Positions 1-5,154 of a stretch of 7,366 bases of DNA are shown one piece after another. Location of the stretch: positions 1-7,366 of the forward strand of contig JAKAOC010000106.1 of NCBI GenBank assembly GCA_021823385.1, read 5' to 3'. Below the pieces are notes generated by a model that did not search any database, was not told the DNA's origin, and worked only from the letters and a program-made list of their open reading frames with translations. Position 1 is the stretch's first letter. Each line of letters begins with the position of its first letter. Both the position numbers and the translations under genes were made by a program. The stretch is from Actinomycetes bacterium. GTDB lineage: Bacteria; Actinomycetota; Acidimicrobiia; Acidimicrobiales; Acidimicrobiaceae.

Positions 1-412
1 TCCGATCTGTTCCCTTGAATGAGGTGTTGACCAATGCCTGAAGGCTTGCATCCTTGGGGTTGGCCATGGCAGCGGCGCTGATCTTCGAATAGACACCGCC
101 GTAGGGCATCTCGGAAAGGTGAACCGAGATGAAGTGGTTGGCGTAGGCCTCAGCCTGCGCACCGGTCAACAGCTGCTGTCCGGCGTACTTCTCCAGGTAA
201 GGGATCATCCCGGGGGTGATCTCCGTGCCGGCCTTTGCCTGCTGAAAGGCGGCCTTCGAGGGGAAGTAGATCTGCTGAGCAGCCAGCTGGTCATGAACGT
301 TGGAGTTGGCAAAGTTGGCACCCACCAAAAGCAATGATCCCGCCACAAGCAGGACCACTACCATGACCAAACCCGCCAAGCTCATCAGTGTATCGAATAC
401 ACGTCTCTGCAT
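1..412 (-). CDS. Actinobacterial single-pass membrane protein of unknown function (C-terminus off the window)
   Basis: I translated this reading frame from the complementary strand. It is open for 137 codons from ATG (412-410) to the left edge, so the C-terminus is missing. Residues 1-9 (MQRRVFDTL) are basic, and residues about 10-33 form one strongly hydrophobic helix (LVMVVVLLVAGSLLLVG). The remainder is soluble and presumably outside the membrane with N-in topology. It carries a patch VHDQLAAQQIYFP (39-51) followed by PYLEKYAGQQLLTG (71-84) and AEAYANHFISVHL (87-99). From memory this pattern resembles conserved actinobacterial proteins with no known role. A GAAAGG ribosome-binding sequence lies 6 nt before the ATG; an in-frame GTG two codons upstream is a weaker alternative. 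The gene is divergent from the lipoprotein at 703. I do not assign a function. Confidence 0.8.
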   Translation of the reverse strand, partial: MQRRVFDTLMSLAGLVMVVVLLVAGSLLLVGANFANSNVHDQLAAQQIYFPSKAAFQQAKAGTEITPGMIPYLEKYAGQQLLTGAQAEAYANHFISVHLSEMPYGGVYSKISAAAMANPKDASLQALVNTSFKGTDR

Positions 413-482
413 CTCCACCCTTTCGTTGCGCCGAGAAACTCGGTCACTGGTTGATTTTCGTCGGCGGACCCGGCGCGGCAAA

Positions 483-496
483 GGGACAAGTGTCCC
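483..496. promoter_or_regulatory. Perfect palindrome GGGAC-N4-GTCCC, DosR/DevR-like
   Basis: The 14-bp sequence GGGACAAGTGTCCC is a perfect inverted repeat. It has the GGGAC-N4-GTCCC core of the mycobacterial DosR (DevR) consensus TTSGGGACTWWAGTCCCSAA, but the central four bases (AAGT) and the flanks do not follow the consensus. It lies 70 bp upstream of the ATG of the minus-strand membrane protein and about 206 bp upstream of the lipoprotein at 703, so the former is the likelier target. That a DosR-type regulator exists in this organism is inference. Another dyad-binding protein could equally use the site. Confidence 0.35.
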
Positions 497-690
497 ACCT
501 TTTTGAAACGGATGTCACACTGTCGATCCACCGATAGGGCCTTTGTTCCCGACTTGGACGCCGGCAATTGGGGACCTCCGGAAGGTGGCAGCATGGGATT
601 GAGTACCCGATCGGCCGCGTAGTGTCCTGGCTGACGGGACCGTGAACGTCCGACCTCCGCACCGGGCCTCACCAGACGGCTTGCGGCCGG

Positions 691-696
691 TATGGT
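691..696 (+). promoter_or_regulatory. Candidate -10 box for a leaderless lipoprotein transcript
   Basis: TATGGT fits the actinobacterial TANNNT -10 pattern and ends 6 nt before the ATG at 703, so transcription would begin at or next to the start codon. No good -35 is visible 16-18 bp upstream (CTCACC or similar). The overlapping GGTGGGGG could instead act as a short ribosome-binding sequence, in which case the -10 reading is wrong. Confidence 0.25.
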
Positions 697-702
697 GGGG
701 GC

Positions 703-1176
703 ATGAGACTCCCAGTGGGCCGCACGACGATGTTGCAGCGGACAGCCGCCGCCTTGGCCATGTTGGCACTTGCACCGCTGGCGGCATCCTGCGGCTCGCA
801 ATCGGCGGCCGAGACCCAGGCGATCAACGTGGCCTCCTGGATCGTCAAATACGGCATGGCCGACGTCAAGCAGCTGCAGTCCGACTATCAGGCATCGGCC
901 GGCGCACTCGGCTCCGGCCAGGCGGCCCAGGCAAAGTCGGAGTGCTCGAAGCTGCAAGCAGATACGGCCAGGATGCTCAAGCAGCCTCAGCCCGCCTCGC
1001 AACCCCTGGCCAAGGACTGGGCAGCCACGGTTTCGGACTCCAACAGCTTCGCCGCTGATTGCCTTCAAGCGGTGCAGGGATCATCGTCGGCTCAGGCCGC
1101 CGCATCACAGGCAGGCACACAAATCACTTTCGACATCAACGCGGTCGAAAACGACATCGGCGCCATACTCGGCTGA
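703..1176 (+). CDS. Small helical lipoprotein of unknown function
   Basis: The product has 157 residues. A basic N-terminus (MRLPVGR) is followed by a hydrophobic stretch (residues about 15-27) and a lipobox-like LAASC with Cys30. It is therefore probably exported and lipid-anchored at the outer face of the cytoplasmic membrane. The -3 position is Ala rather than the usual Leu/Val/Ile, so the lipobox is acceptable but not ideal. The mature part is rich in Ala, Gln and Ser and looks all-helical. It contains two further cysteines, Cys81 and Cys120, which could form a disulfide outside the cell. The ATG at 703 was chosen because GGTGGGGG lies just upstream and because it supplies the charged n-region; the internal Met10 has no ribosome-binding sequence. 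I recognise no family. It lies 49 bp before a methyltransferase gene on the same strand, with no obvious functional link. Confidence 0.8.
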   Translation: MRLPVGRTTMLQRTAAALAMLALAPLAASCGSQSAAETQAINVASWIVKYGMADVKQLQSDYQASAGALGSGQAAQAKSECSKLQADTARMLKQPQPASQPLAKDWAATVSDSNSFAADCLQAVQGSSSAQAAASQAGTQITFDINAVENDIGAILG

Positions 1177-1212
1177 GCGGCCGCCTGCCGAGGCACCGCC
1201 CGTGCACCCCGC

Positions 1213-1218
1213 TAATCT
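1213..1218 (+). promoter_or_regulatory. Candidate -10 box for a leaderless methyltransferase transcript
   Basis: TAATCT matches TANNNT and ends 7 nt before the GTG start at 1226. There is no recognisable Shine-Dalgarno sequence between them (CTAGCCG), which favours a leaderless mRNA starting at or near the GTG. No convincing -35 element is visible. Confidence 0.3.
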
Positions 1219-1225
1219 CTAGCCG

Positions 1226-1993
1226 GTGCCAGTTAGACACGACCACCAGGCGCAAGGGGGGCTGAGAGACAGGCTCGGCCGAAGCTTCGGAGCCGTGGCG
1301 TCTCAGTACGCCACTGCCCGGCCCCGATACCCCGAAACCCTGGTCGCCGACATCGTACGCAGCGGCACGCGCGTATTGGAGCTCGGCGCGGGAACCGGCC
1401 TCCTCACCCGCACCCTGGCCACTTCGAACCTGACCTTCCTCGTTGCCACTGACCTGGATCCTCAAATGCTCGTCGAGCTGCACGGAGCGCTCCCCGCAAT
1501 TCCCGCGGTCGTGGCCCGGGCAGAACGCCTGCCATTCCCCGACCAACACTTCGACATGGTTATCGCGGCCCAGGCGGCGCACTGGTTCGATCTCGAGCCC
1601 GCCGCGCATGAGATCCGCAGGGTCTTGAGGCCCGGCGGGGAACTGGCGCTCCTTTGGAATCACCGCTCGCTGGAAGTCGACTGGGTGGCCCAGTTCGAGC
1701 GGATCACACGGGCGTACACGATCGGGACCGTCGATCGCGAAGTGGCCGATGAGATCGCCGCAACGGGCTGTTTCGGCCCTTTCAGCATGTACAAAGCGGC
1801 GTTCGAACATCGGGTCGATCTCGAGGGGGCGCGGAACCTGGTGGAGAGCTTCAGCCATGTTTCCACCTTGCCGCCCGACACCAGGGCCTCAGTGATCGAG
1901 GAAGCCGCAGAGCACTTGCGCATGAGGGCGGACCAGAATGGGGTCATATCAATTCCCTACTACTGCGAGGCGTACGTTTCCCCTGTCAAATGA
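1226..1993 (+). CDS. Class I SAM-dependent methyltransferase (Methyltransf_11-like)
   Basis: The product has 255 residues and probably acts in the cytoplasm, transferring a methyl group from S-adenosylmethionine to an unknown small-molecule acceptor. The Rossmann-fold motifs are present in order. The glycine-rich SAM loop is VLELGAGTG (50-58). The acidic end of strand beta-2 is ATDLDPQML (74-82), and the adenine-side motif is ARAERLPFPDQHFD (97-110). AAHWF (117-121) follows, and then the post-motif RRVLRPGGELALLWN (131-145). An N-terminal FGAVASQYATARPRYP segment (21-36) is typical of a common bacterial branch of this superfamily. The start is GTG (1226) without a ribosome-binding sequence; a CTG at about 1262 behind GGGGGG is an alternative that would remove 12 poorly conserved residues. 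The substrate cannot be told from sequence, and the flanking lipoproteins give no clue. Confidence 0.9.
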   Translation: MPVRHDHQAQGGLRDRLGRSFGAVASQYATARPRYPETLVADIVRSGTRVLELGAGTGLLTRTLATSNLTFLVATDLDPQMLVELHGALPAIPAVVARAERLPFPDQHFDMVIAAQAAHWFDLEPAAHEIRRVLRPGGELALLWNHRSLEVDWVAQFERITRAYTIGTVDREVADEIAATGCFGPFSMYKAAFEHRVDLEGARNLVESFSHVSTLPPDTRASVIEEAAEHLRMRADQNGVISIPYYCEAYVSPVK

Positions 1994-2085
1994 AAGCCCG
2001 CCGAAAGTGACGCGAAATTGTGACCACCGACCGAAAATGCCCCTGATAACCTCGTTCTCAATCCAATAGGACCGGAGAGACACTC

Positions 2086-2931
2086 ATGAGTCGCCTGAAC
2101 ACAGTCGGCACCGGAGCAGCCCTCTTCGCCGTCGCAACGGTCGCTGCCGCCTGCGGCGGCTCGTCGTCAGCCGGCACCACGAACTCGCTGCAGCCCAAGC
2201 TCGAGAGGGCCGTGGCCACCACCGAGGCCACCCCAGCGGCTGACGTCGTTTTAAGCGAAACGGTGACCTCGGGCGGCAGCACAACCATGGCGCTGAGCGC
2301 CAAGGCAGGCTACTCCGGAAGCGGGAAGCAGTACGTGAACAACGTCGCCCTCCTGGCGACCGCGCCGCTGAAGCAGAGTCTGCAGCTTGCCGCCGTCGGT
2401 TCCACTCTTTATGTGACGGTCCCGCCCTCACTCAAGACCCTTGTCCCCTCGGGCATCAACTACGTATCCGTCAGCTATTCGCAGATGCTCTCCGCCTTGG
2501 AGCAAAGTGGAAACGCGGGCGAGATCGCCGCCGGAATCGCCTCGCAACCTACGGCCCTGCTTTCGATGCTGAAACTTGGCCAACTCAGCTCGGTGGCACA
2601 GGCAACCGGCGCACCGTCGGGCACCAAGGCCTACTCCGCTTCGCTCTCGCTGCCGACGGGCAAAGCAGGTGCAAGCTTGGCGGTGCTCGGGATACCACCC
2701 GTCAAAACGGCCAAGGTCAGCGTCTGGGTTGGCTCCAACGGTCTGGTGAGCCGCATCTCCATGAACGCCACGCTGCCGGCGGTGGCGGGGGCACCCAAGG
2801 AATCGCTGACCGCCACGGCGCTCTACTCAGGCTTCGGAAACTACACCCAATGGGCAACCATCCCCGCCGTCCAGGTGCTGCCGGAGTCCCCTTCCATGCT
2901 CGCCTCCGTGCTGGGAGGCGCACTGGGCTAA
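2086..2931 (+). CDS. Secreted lipoprotein, probably LppX/LprG-like (LolA-type fold)
   Basis: The product has 281 residues. A short N-terminus (MSRLN), a hydrophobic stretch and a good lipobox VAAAC with Cys23 predict export and lipidation. A Gly/Ser linker (CGGSSSAGTT) follows. The mature domain has alternating beta-type segments: a TLYVTVPPSL segment near residue 110, a KVSVWVGSNGLVSRISM segment near 208-225, and a C-terminal SGFGNYTQWATIPAVQVLP. This order is reminiscent of the LppX/LprAFG family, whose members carry lipids or lipoglycans across the actinobacterial cell envelope, but this is resemblance from memory, not a search result. The ATG has a clear ribosome-binding sequence, GGAG at 2074-2077, 8 nt upstream. 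A TTGTGA at 2018 and a GATAAC at 2045 lie upstream but are 21 bp apart, too far for a standard promoter. The gene lies 45 bp before the PLP enzyme gene, so co-transcription is possible. Confidence 0.82.
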   Translation: MSRLNTVGTGAALFAVATVAAACGGSSSAGTTNSLQPKLERAVATTEATPAADVVLSETVTSGGSTTMALSAKAGYSGSGKQYVNNVALLATAPLKQSLQLAAVGSTLYVTVPPSLKTLVPSGINYVSVSYSQMLSALEQSGNAGEIAAGIASQPTALLSMLKLGQLSSVAQATGAPSGTKAYSASLSLPTGKAGASLAVLGIPPVKTAKVSVWVGSNGLVSRISMNATLPAVAGAPKESLTATALYSGFGNYTQWATIPAVQVLPESPSMLASVLGGALG

Positions 2932-2976
2932 GGTCTTTCGGGTAGAAGCAGAGCGACACGCGCGAAGAAGGCCCCC

Positions 2977-4023
2977 TTGTCCATCATCGACGACCTGCGG
3001 TCGGAGTTCTCCCCGGCCAACCACTTCCTGAACACCGCCACCGTCGGCATTCCACCGAGGCGCGCAGTCAAGGCGTTCCATGCCACCTTGGAATCCTGGG
3101 CCGATGGCACTCAGGATGTTGTGGCCTTCGATCAGGACGTCAACCGCGCGCGAGCAGCCTTTGCCCGGCTCGCGGGAGCCGAGGTCGCCGATGTCGGCAT
3201 CGTCGGCCAGCTTTCGGTGACCGCGGCCATGGTGGCCGCGTCGCTCCCCCAAGGCGCCCGCGTTCTTTATGCGGAAGAGGAGTTCACCTCCACCATCTTC
3301 CCCTTCCTGGCCGCCGCGGAGGCCGGACGCATCCAGGCGGCCGGGGTTCCGTTCGACCGATTGCTCGATTCGATCAGCGAGCAAACCGATCTGGTGGCAG
3401 TCGCCGCCGTGCAGTCTGCGGATGGCCGGATCGTGGACCTCGACGCCCTTGCAGAGAGAGCCTGGCAAACCGGCACACGAACCTTCATAGATGCGACGCA
3501 AGCTGCCGGATGGCTGCCGATCGGGGCGTCACGCTTCGACGTGGTGGGCGCCAGCGCCTACAAGTGGCTCCTCGCGCCGCGCGGCACCGGCTTCATGGCG
3601 ATATCCGAAGCGGCCAGGCAATGGGTGAAGCCGCTATTTCCGGGCTGGTACTCCGGAGACGATCCCTGGTCCACCGTCTACGGTGGCCCGTTGCGCCTTG
3701 CGCCGGATGCGCGCGGATACCAGGCGTCGCCCGATTGGCTCTCGACGCCCGCCGCCGCCATCGCTCTCGAGATCCTGGCCGACGCCGGCCTCGGGGCCAT
3801 CCACAGCCACAACGTCGCACTGGGAAACGCGTTCTGCGAGGGCATCGGAATTCCTGAAAACAACAGCGCCATAGTGAGCATCACGAGCGACGTTCCCGAA
3901 GAGCGCCTCCTTGCCGAGGGTGTCTCGGCCGCATACCGCGGAGGACGCCTGCGCATCTCCTTCCACTTGTACAACACCATCGCTGACGTGGAAGCGGTGC
4001 TCAAGGCGCTGGCAGGCTCCTAG
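2977..4023 (+). CDS. Class V aminotransferase-fold PLP-dependent enzyme
   Basis: The product is 348 residues and cytoplasmic. It has the signature of PLP fold-type I, class V (the cysteine desulfurase / isopenicillin N epimerase / EgtE-like group). The N-terminal substrate-loop motif is FLNTATVGIPP (17-27). The cofactor-binding aspartate is Asp172 in FIDATQAAG, with Gln175 beside the ring, and the Schiff-base lysine is Lys196 in GASAYKWLLAPRGTGF. A C-terminal GGRLRISFHLYNT (322-334) contains the likely carboxylate-binding Arg. There is no cysteine-bearing loop of the SufS/IscS type; Cys287 lies elsewhere, so cysteine desulfurase activity is unlikely. The real reaction is unknown. The start is TTG (2977), supported by GAAGAAGG (2964-2971) with a 5-nt spacer. 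The stop is shared in one CTAG with the convergent ctaA. Confidence 0.88.
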   Translation: MSIIDDLRSEFSPANHFLNTATVGIPPRRAVKAFHATLESWADGTQDVVAFDQDVNRARAAFARLAGAEVADVGIVGQLSVTAAMVAASLPQGARVLYAEEEFTSTIFPFLAAAEAGRIQAAGVPFDRLLDSISEQTDLVAVAAVQSADGRIVDLDALAERAWQTGTRTFIDATQAAGWLPIGASRFDVVGASAYKWLLAPRGTGFMAISEAARQWVKPLFPGWYSGDDPWSTVYGGPLRLAPDARGYQASPDWLSTPAAAIALEILADAGLGAIHSHNVALGNAFCEGIGIPENNSAIVSITSDVPEERLLAEGVSAAYRGGRLRISFHLYNTIADVEAVLKALAGS

Positions 4024-4943
4024 CGCGCCTCCTGGACCACGGGCTTGTCCACGTCCGCCGTCCTCGGTGCCGCCCCAAGGGTGAAGGTTTGCACCACCAG
4101 CGTGACCCAGAGGAGCGCGGCCGCCGCGAGGTGTACATCAGCCCAAGCGGGGGCCGACTTGCTGATGGCGACCCCGGCTCCGATCAGAGCCACTAGGCCC
4201 AACAACGCCGCCAGGAACACCGAGCGCCAGCGCCAAGCCCTGTCCCCGTCGCGCCATGCGCGCAACAGGAAGGCGACAATCAGCACACCCGCCGTCCCCA
4301 TGACGACTCTGTGCAACAGCGCGATGAATGTCAGGCGACCGGGACCGTTTCCGAAACAGACCGGCCACGTCGGGCAGACCGCCCCTGCCCCCGACCCGAC
4401 AACCAGCGTCCCGGAGAATAGGAGCACCAAAGTGGTTCCCAGCGACCAAAAGCCCCAGCTTCTAGCCGTGGATGCAAGACCGCGATAGCGGTCGCCCAGG
4501 ACCGCGAACGCGGCCGTCACCGTCACCGAGGCCAGAAAGACCAGCCCGGTTATCAGGTGAAGCGCGACGGTCCAGGGCGCGTTGCGCGCCAGCACCGTCA
4601 GGCCGCCCAAAAGGACCTGGAAAACCACCAATCCGGCCGCAACCTTCGCCGCTCGGCGGAGCATCGGCAGGCGGCTCGAGCGAAGTGCGAGCGCCAAGGT
4701 TGCAAAGACGAAGACGGAGACGATGGCCGCCAGATAGCGATGGCTTTCCTCCAGGATCGGGTGATAATGGAAGATCGGGCCGAGCTGGCCGTAGCAGAGC
4801 GGCCAGGACGGGCATCCCATACCTGAGTCGGTCACCCTGACGGTGCTTCCGAGACCCACCAGGCCATAGGTGAGCGCAGCGGTGACGATCGAAGTGTAGA
4901 CCAGGGCACGGCTCTCGCCACCCGCACGGCCGTCCGCAGCCAT
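4020..4943 (-). CDS. ctaA: Heme A synthase (CtaA/Cox15 family)
   Basis: The integral membrane enzyme (307 residues from ATG 4943) oxidises the C8 methyl group of heme O to the formyl group of heme A, the cofactor of aa3-type cytochrome oxidases. About eight hydrophobic helices form two similar halves. The first half has GSTVRVTDSGMGCPSWPLC (Cys44 and Cys50), Glu65 and His68 in EESHRYLA, and His129 in ALHLITG. The second half repeats this with Cys190 and Cys196 in GAGAVCPTWPVC, His211 in LLHRVV and His271 in DVHLAAA. All four expected heme-ligand histidines and both cysteine pairs of the Bacillus-type enzyme are therefore present. The frame extends upstream to a TTG at 5009, but that start has no ribosome-binding sequence. 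GGGAGG (4954-4959) stands 10 nt before ATG 4943 and 4 nt before a TTG at 4949, so the start is one of these two. No ctaB or oxidase gene is adjacent in the window. Confidence 0.93.
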   Translation of the reverse strand: MAADGRAGGESRALVYTSIVTAALTYGLVGLGSTVRVTDSGMGCPSWPLCYGQLGPIFHYHPILEESHRYLAAIVSVFVFATLALALRSSRLPMLRRAAKVAAGLVVFQVLLGGLTVLARNAPWTVALHLITGLVFLASVTVTAAFAVLGDRYRGLASTARSWGFWSLGTTLVLLFSGTLVVGSGAGAVCPTWPVCFGNGPGRLTFIALLHRVVMGTAGVLIVAFLLRAWRDGDRAWRWRSVFLAALLGLVALIGAGVAISKSAPAWADVHLAAAALLWVTLVVQTFTLGAAPRTADVDKPVVQEAR

Positions 4944-4980
4944 AGCCAATGAACCTCCCGCACCTGAAGCAACCGCCTCG

Positions 4981-5009
4981 ATGTTGGTCCCGCACGGCGA
5001 CGGAGTCAA
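4981..5009 (-). promoter_or_regulatory. Candidate ctaA promoter
   Basis: On the minus strand a good -35, TTGACT (5009-5004), is followed after exactly 17 bp by CAACAT (4986-4981), a weak -10 matching TATAAT at three positions. It would start transcription near 4975 and give a leader of about 30 nt carrying GGGAGG before ctaA. The weak -10 leaves this tentative. A TAATTC overlapping the palindrome at 5046-5063 is an alternative -10. Confidence 0.3.
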
Positions 5010-5045
5010 ACCACGGAACGGCGGACGCCACCGGTTTCCCGGAAT

Positions 5046-5063
5046 TAGGGACCTTCGGCCCTA
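5046..5063. promoter_or_regulatory. Imperfect palindrome TAGGGAC-N4-GGCCCTA, DosR/DevR-like
   Basis: TAGGGACCTTCGGCCCTA has perfect outer arms TAGGG/CCCTA. Its core GGGAC-CTTC-GGCCC differs at one of ten positions from GGGAC-N4-GTCCC. The spacing equals that of the mycobacterial DosR/DevR box and of the palindrome at 483-496. It lies about 100 bp upstream of the ctaA start and 32 bp upstream of the hutH -35 box. Oxygen-linked control of heme A synthesis would make biological sense, but the target gene and the binding protein are inference. A partly overlapping inverted repeat, CCTTCGGCC with GGCCGGAAGG, could also form a hairpin. Confidence 0.3.
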
Positions 5064-5095
5064 CGGCCGGAAGGGAAGGAATTTTGCGCGGGGAC

Positions 5096-5107
5096 TTGAC
5101 TATACAA
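5096..5107 (+). promoter_or_regulatory. Upstream HutC-type operator (O1), on the -35 box
   Basis: TTGACTATACAA is a near-perfect TTGT-N4-ACAA dyad (one mismatch, A for T at the fourth base). Read on the other strand it is TTGTATAGTCAA, one base from the GTNTANAC core known for the HutC subfamily of GntR regulators. Its first six bases are the hutH -35 hexamer, so bound repressor would block sigma contact. Confidence 0.65.
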
Positions 5108-5124
5108 CTTTGCCTCGGTATTAT
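5096..5124 (+). promoter_or_regulatory. hutH promoter (sigma-70/SigA type)
   Basis: The -35 TTGACT (5096-5101) and -10 TATTAT (5119-5124) are separated by exactly 17 bp, and both are close to consensus. Transcription should start near 5131, giving a leader of about 24 nt with AGGA (5145-5148) 6 nt before the hutH ATG. This is the strongest promoter-like sequence in the window. Its strength fits a gene held off by a repressor rather than switched on by an activator. Confidence 0.75.
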
Positions 5125-5134
5125 TGCCGCAAGG

Positions 5135-5146
5135 TTGTATAGACAG
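5135..5146 (+). promoter_or_regulatory. Downstream HutC-type operator (O2), at the transcription start
   Basis: TTGTATAGACAG contains GTATAGAC, an exact match to the GTNTANAC core of HutC-subfamily operators, inside a TTGT-N4-ACAA dyad with one end mismatch. It begins about 4 nt after the expected transcription start and touches the hutH ribosome-binding sequence (AGGA, 5145-5148). It is in inverted orientation to O1. The 15-bp arms 5097-5111 and 5131-5145 are reverse complements at 13 of 15 positions, with the -10 box in the 19-bp spacer between them. Confidence 0.7.
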
Positions 5147-5154
5147 GATTTGCG

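Larger units (their letters stand above)
413..702. other. Divergent intergenic region
   Basis: This 290-bp gap separates the minus-strand membrane protein from the plus-strand lipoprotein. Reading frames crossing it have no recognisable protein features and look like chance frames in GC-rich DNA. It contains a perfect GGGACA-AG-TGTCCC palindrome at 483-496 and a -10-like TATGGT just before the lipoprotein start. I see no clear sigma-70 promoter for the minus-strand gene, no RNA gene and no mobile-element ends. Confidence 0.6.

Noticed and set aside
388..402. Perfect inverted repeat GTGTAT-CGA-ATACAC within the first codons of the truncated membrane protein
   Set aside because: Six-base arms with a short spacer are expected several times by chance in 7 kb. 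It is fully explained by coding sequence and matches no operator I know.
633..650. GGGACCGTGAACGTCC as a third DosR-like site
   Set aside because: The half-site spacing is wrong (seven bases between GGAC and GTCC) and the arms pair imperfectly.
385..1068. Long minus-strand open frame (227 codons) over the divergent gap and the first lipoprotein
   Set aside because: The translation is Arg/Gly/Cys-rich with no domain features and is antisense to a convincing lipoprotein gene. It is typical of chance frames in GC-rich DNA.
1136..1858. Minus-strand open frame (240 codons) opposite the methyltransferase
   Set aside because: It is antisense to a gene with intact SAM-binding motifs, and its own translation shows no recognisable motif.
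2018..2050. TTGTGA and GATAAC upstream of the second lipoprotein as a possible promoter
   Set aside because: The 21-bp spacing is too long for a standard sigma-70 promoter, and neither hexamer is strong.
2901..2920. GC-rich hairpin (CGCCTCC, 6-nt loop, GGAGGCG) just before the stop of the lipoprotein at 2086-2931
   Set aside because: It lies inside the coding region and has no T-tract after it, so I do not call it a terminator. It could still slow polymerase.
4462..5031. Minus-strand frame of 189 codons overlapping ctaA and the control region
   Set aside because: It is a shifted frame of ctaA. The Cys/His pattern and membrane helices lie only in the ctaA frame.
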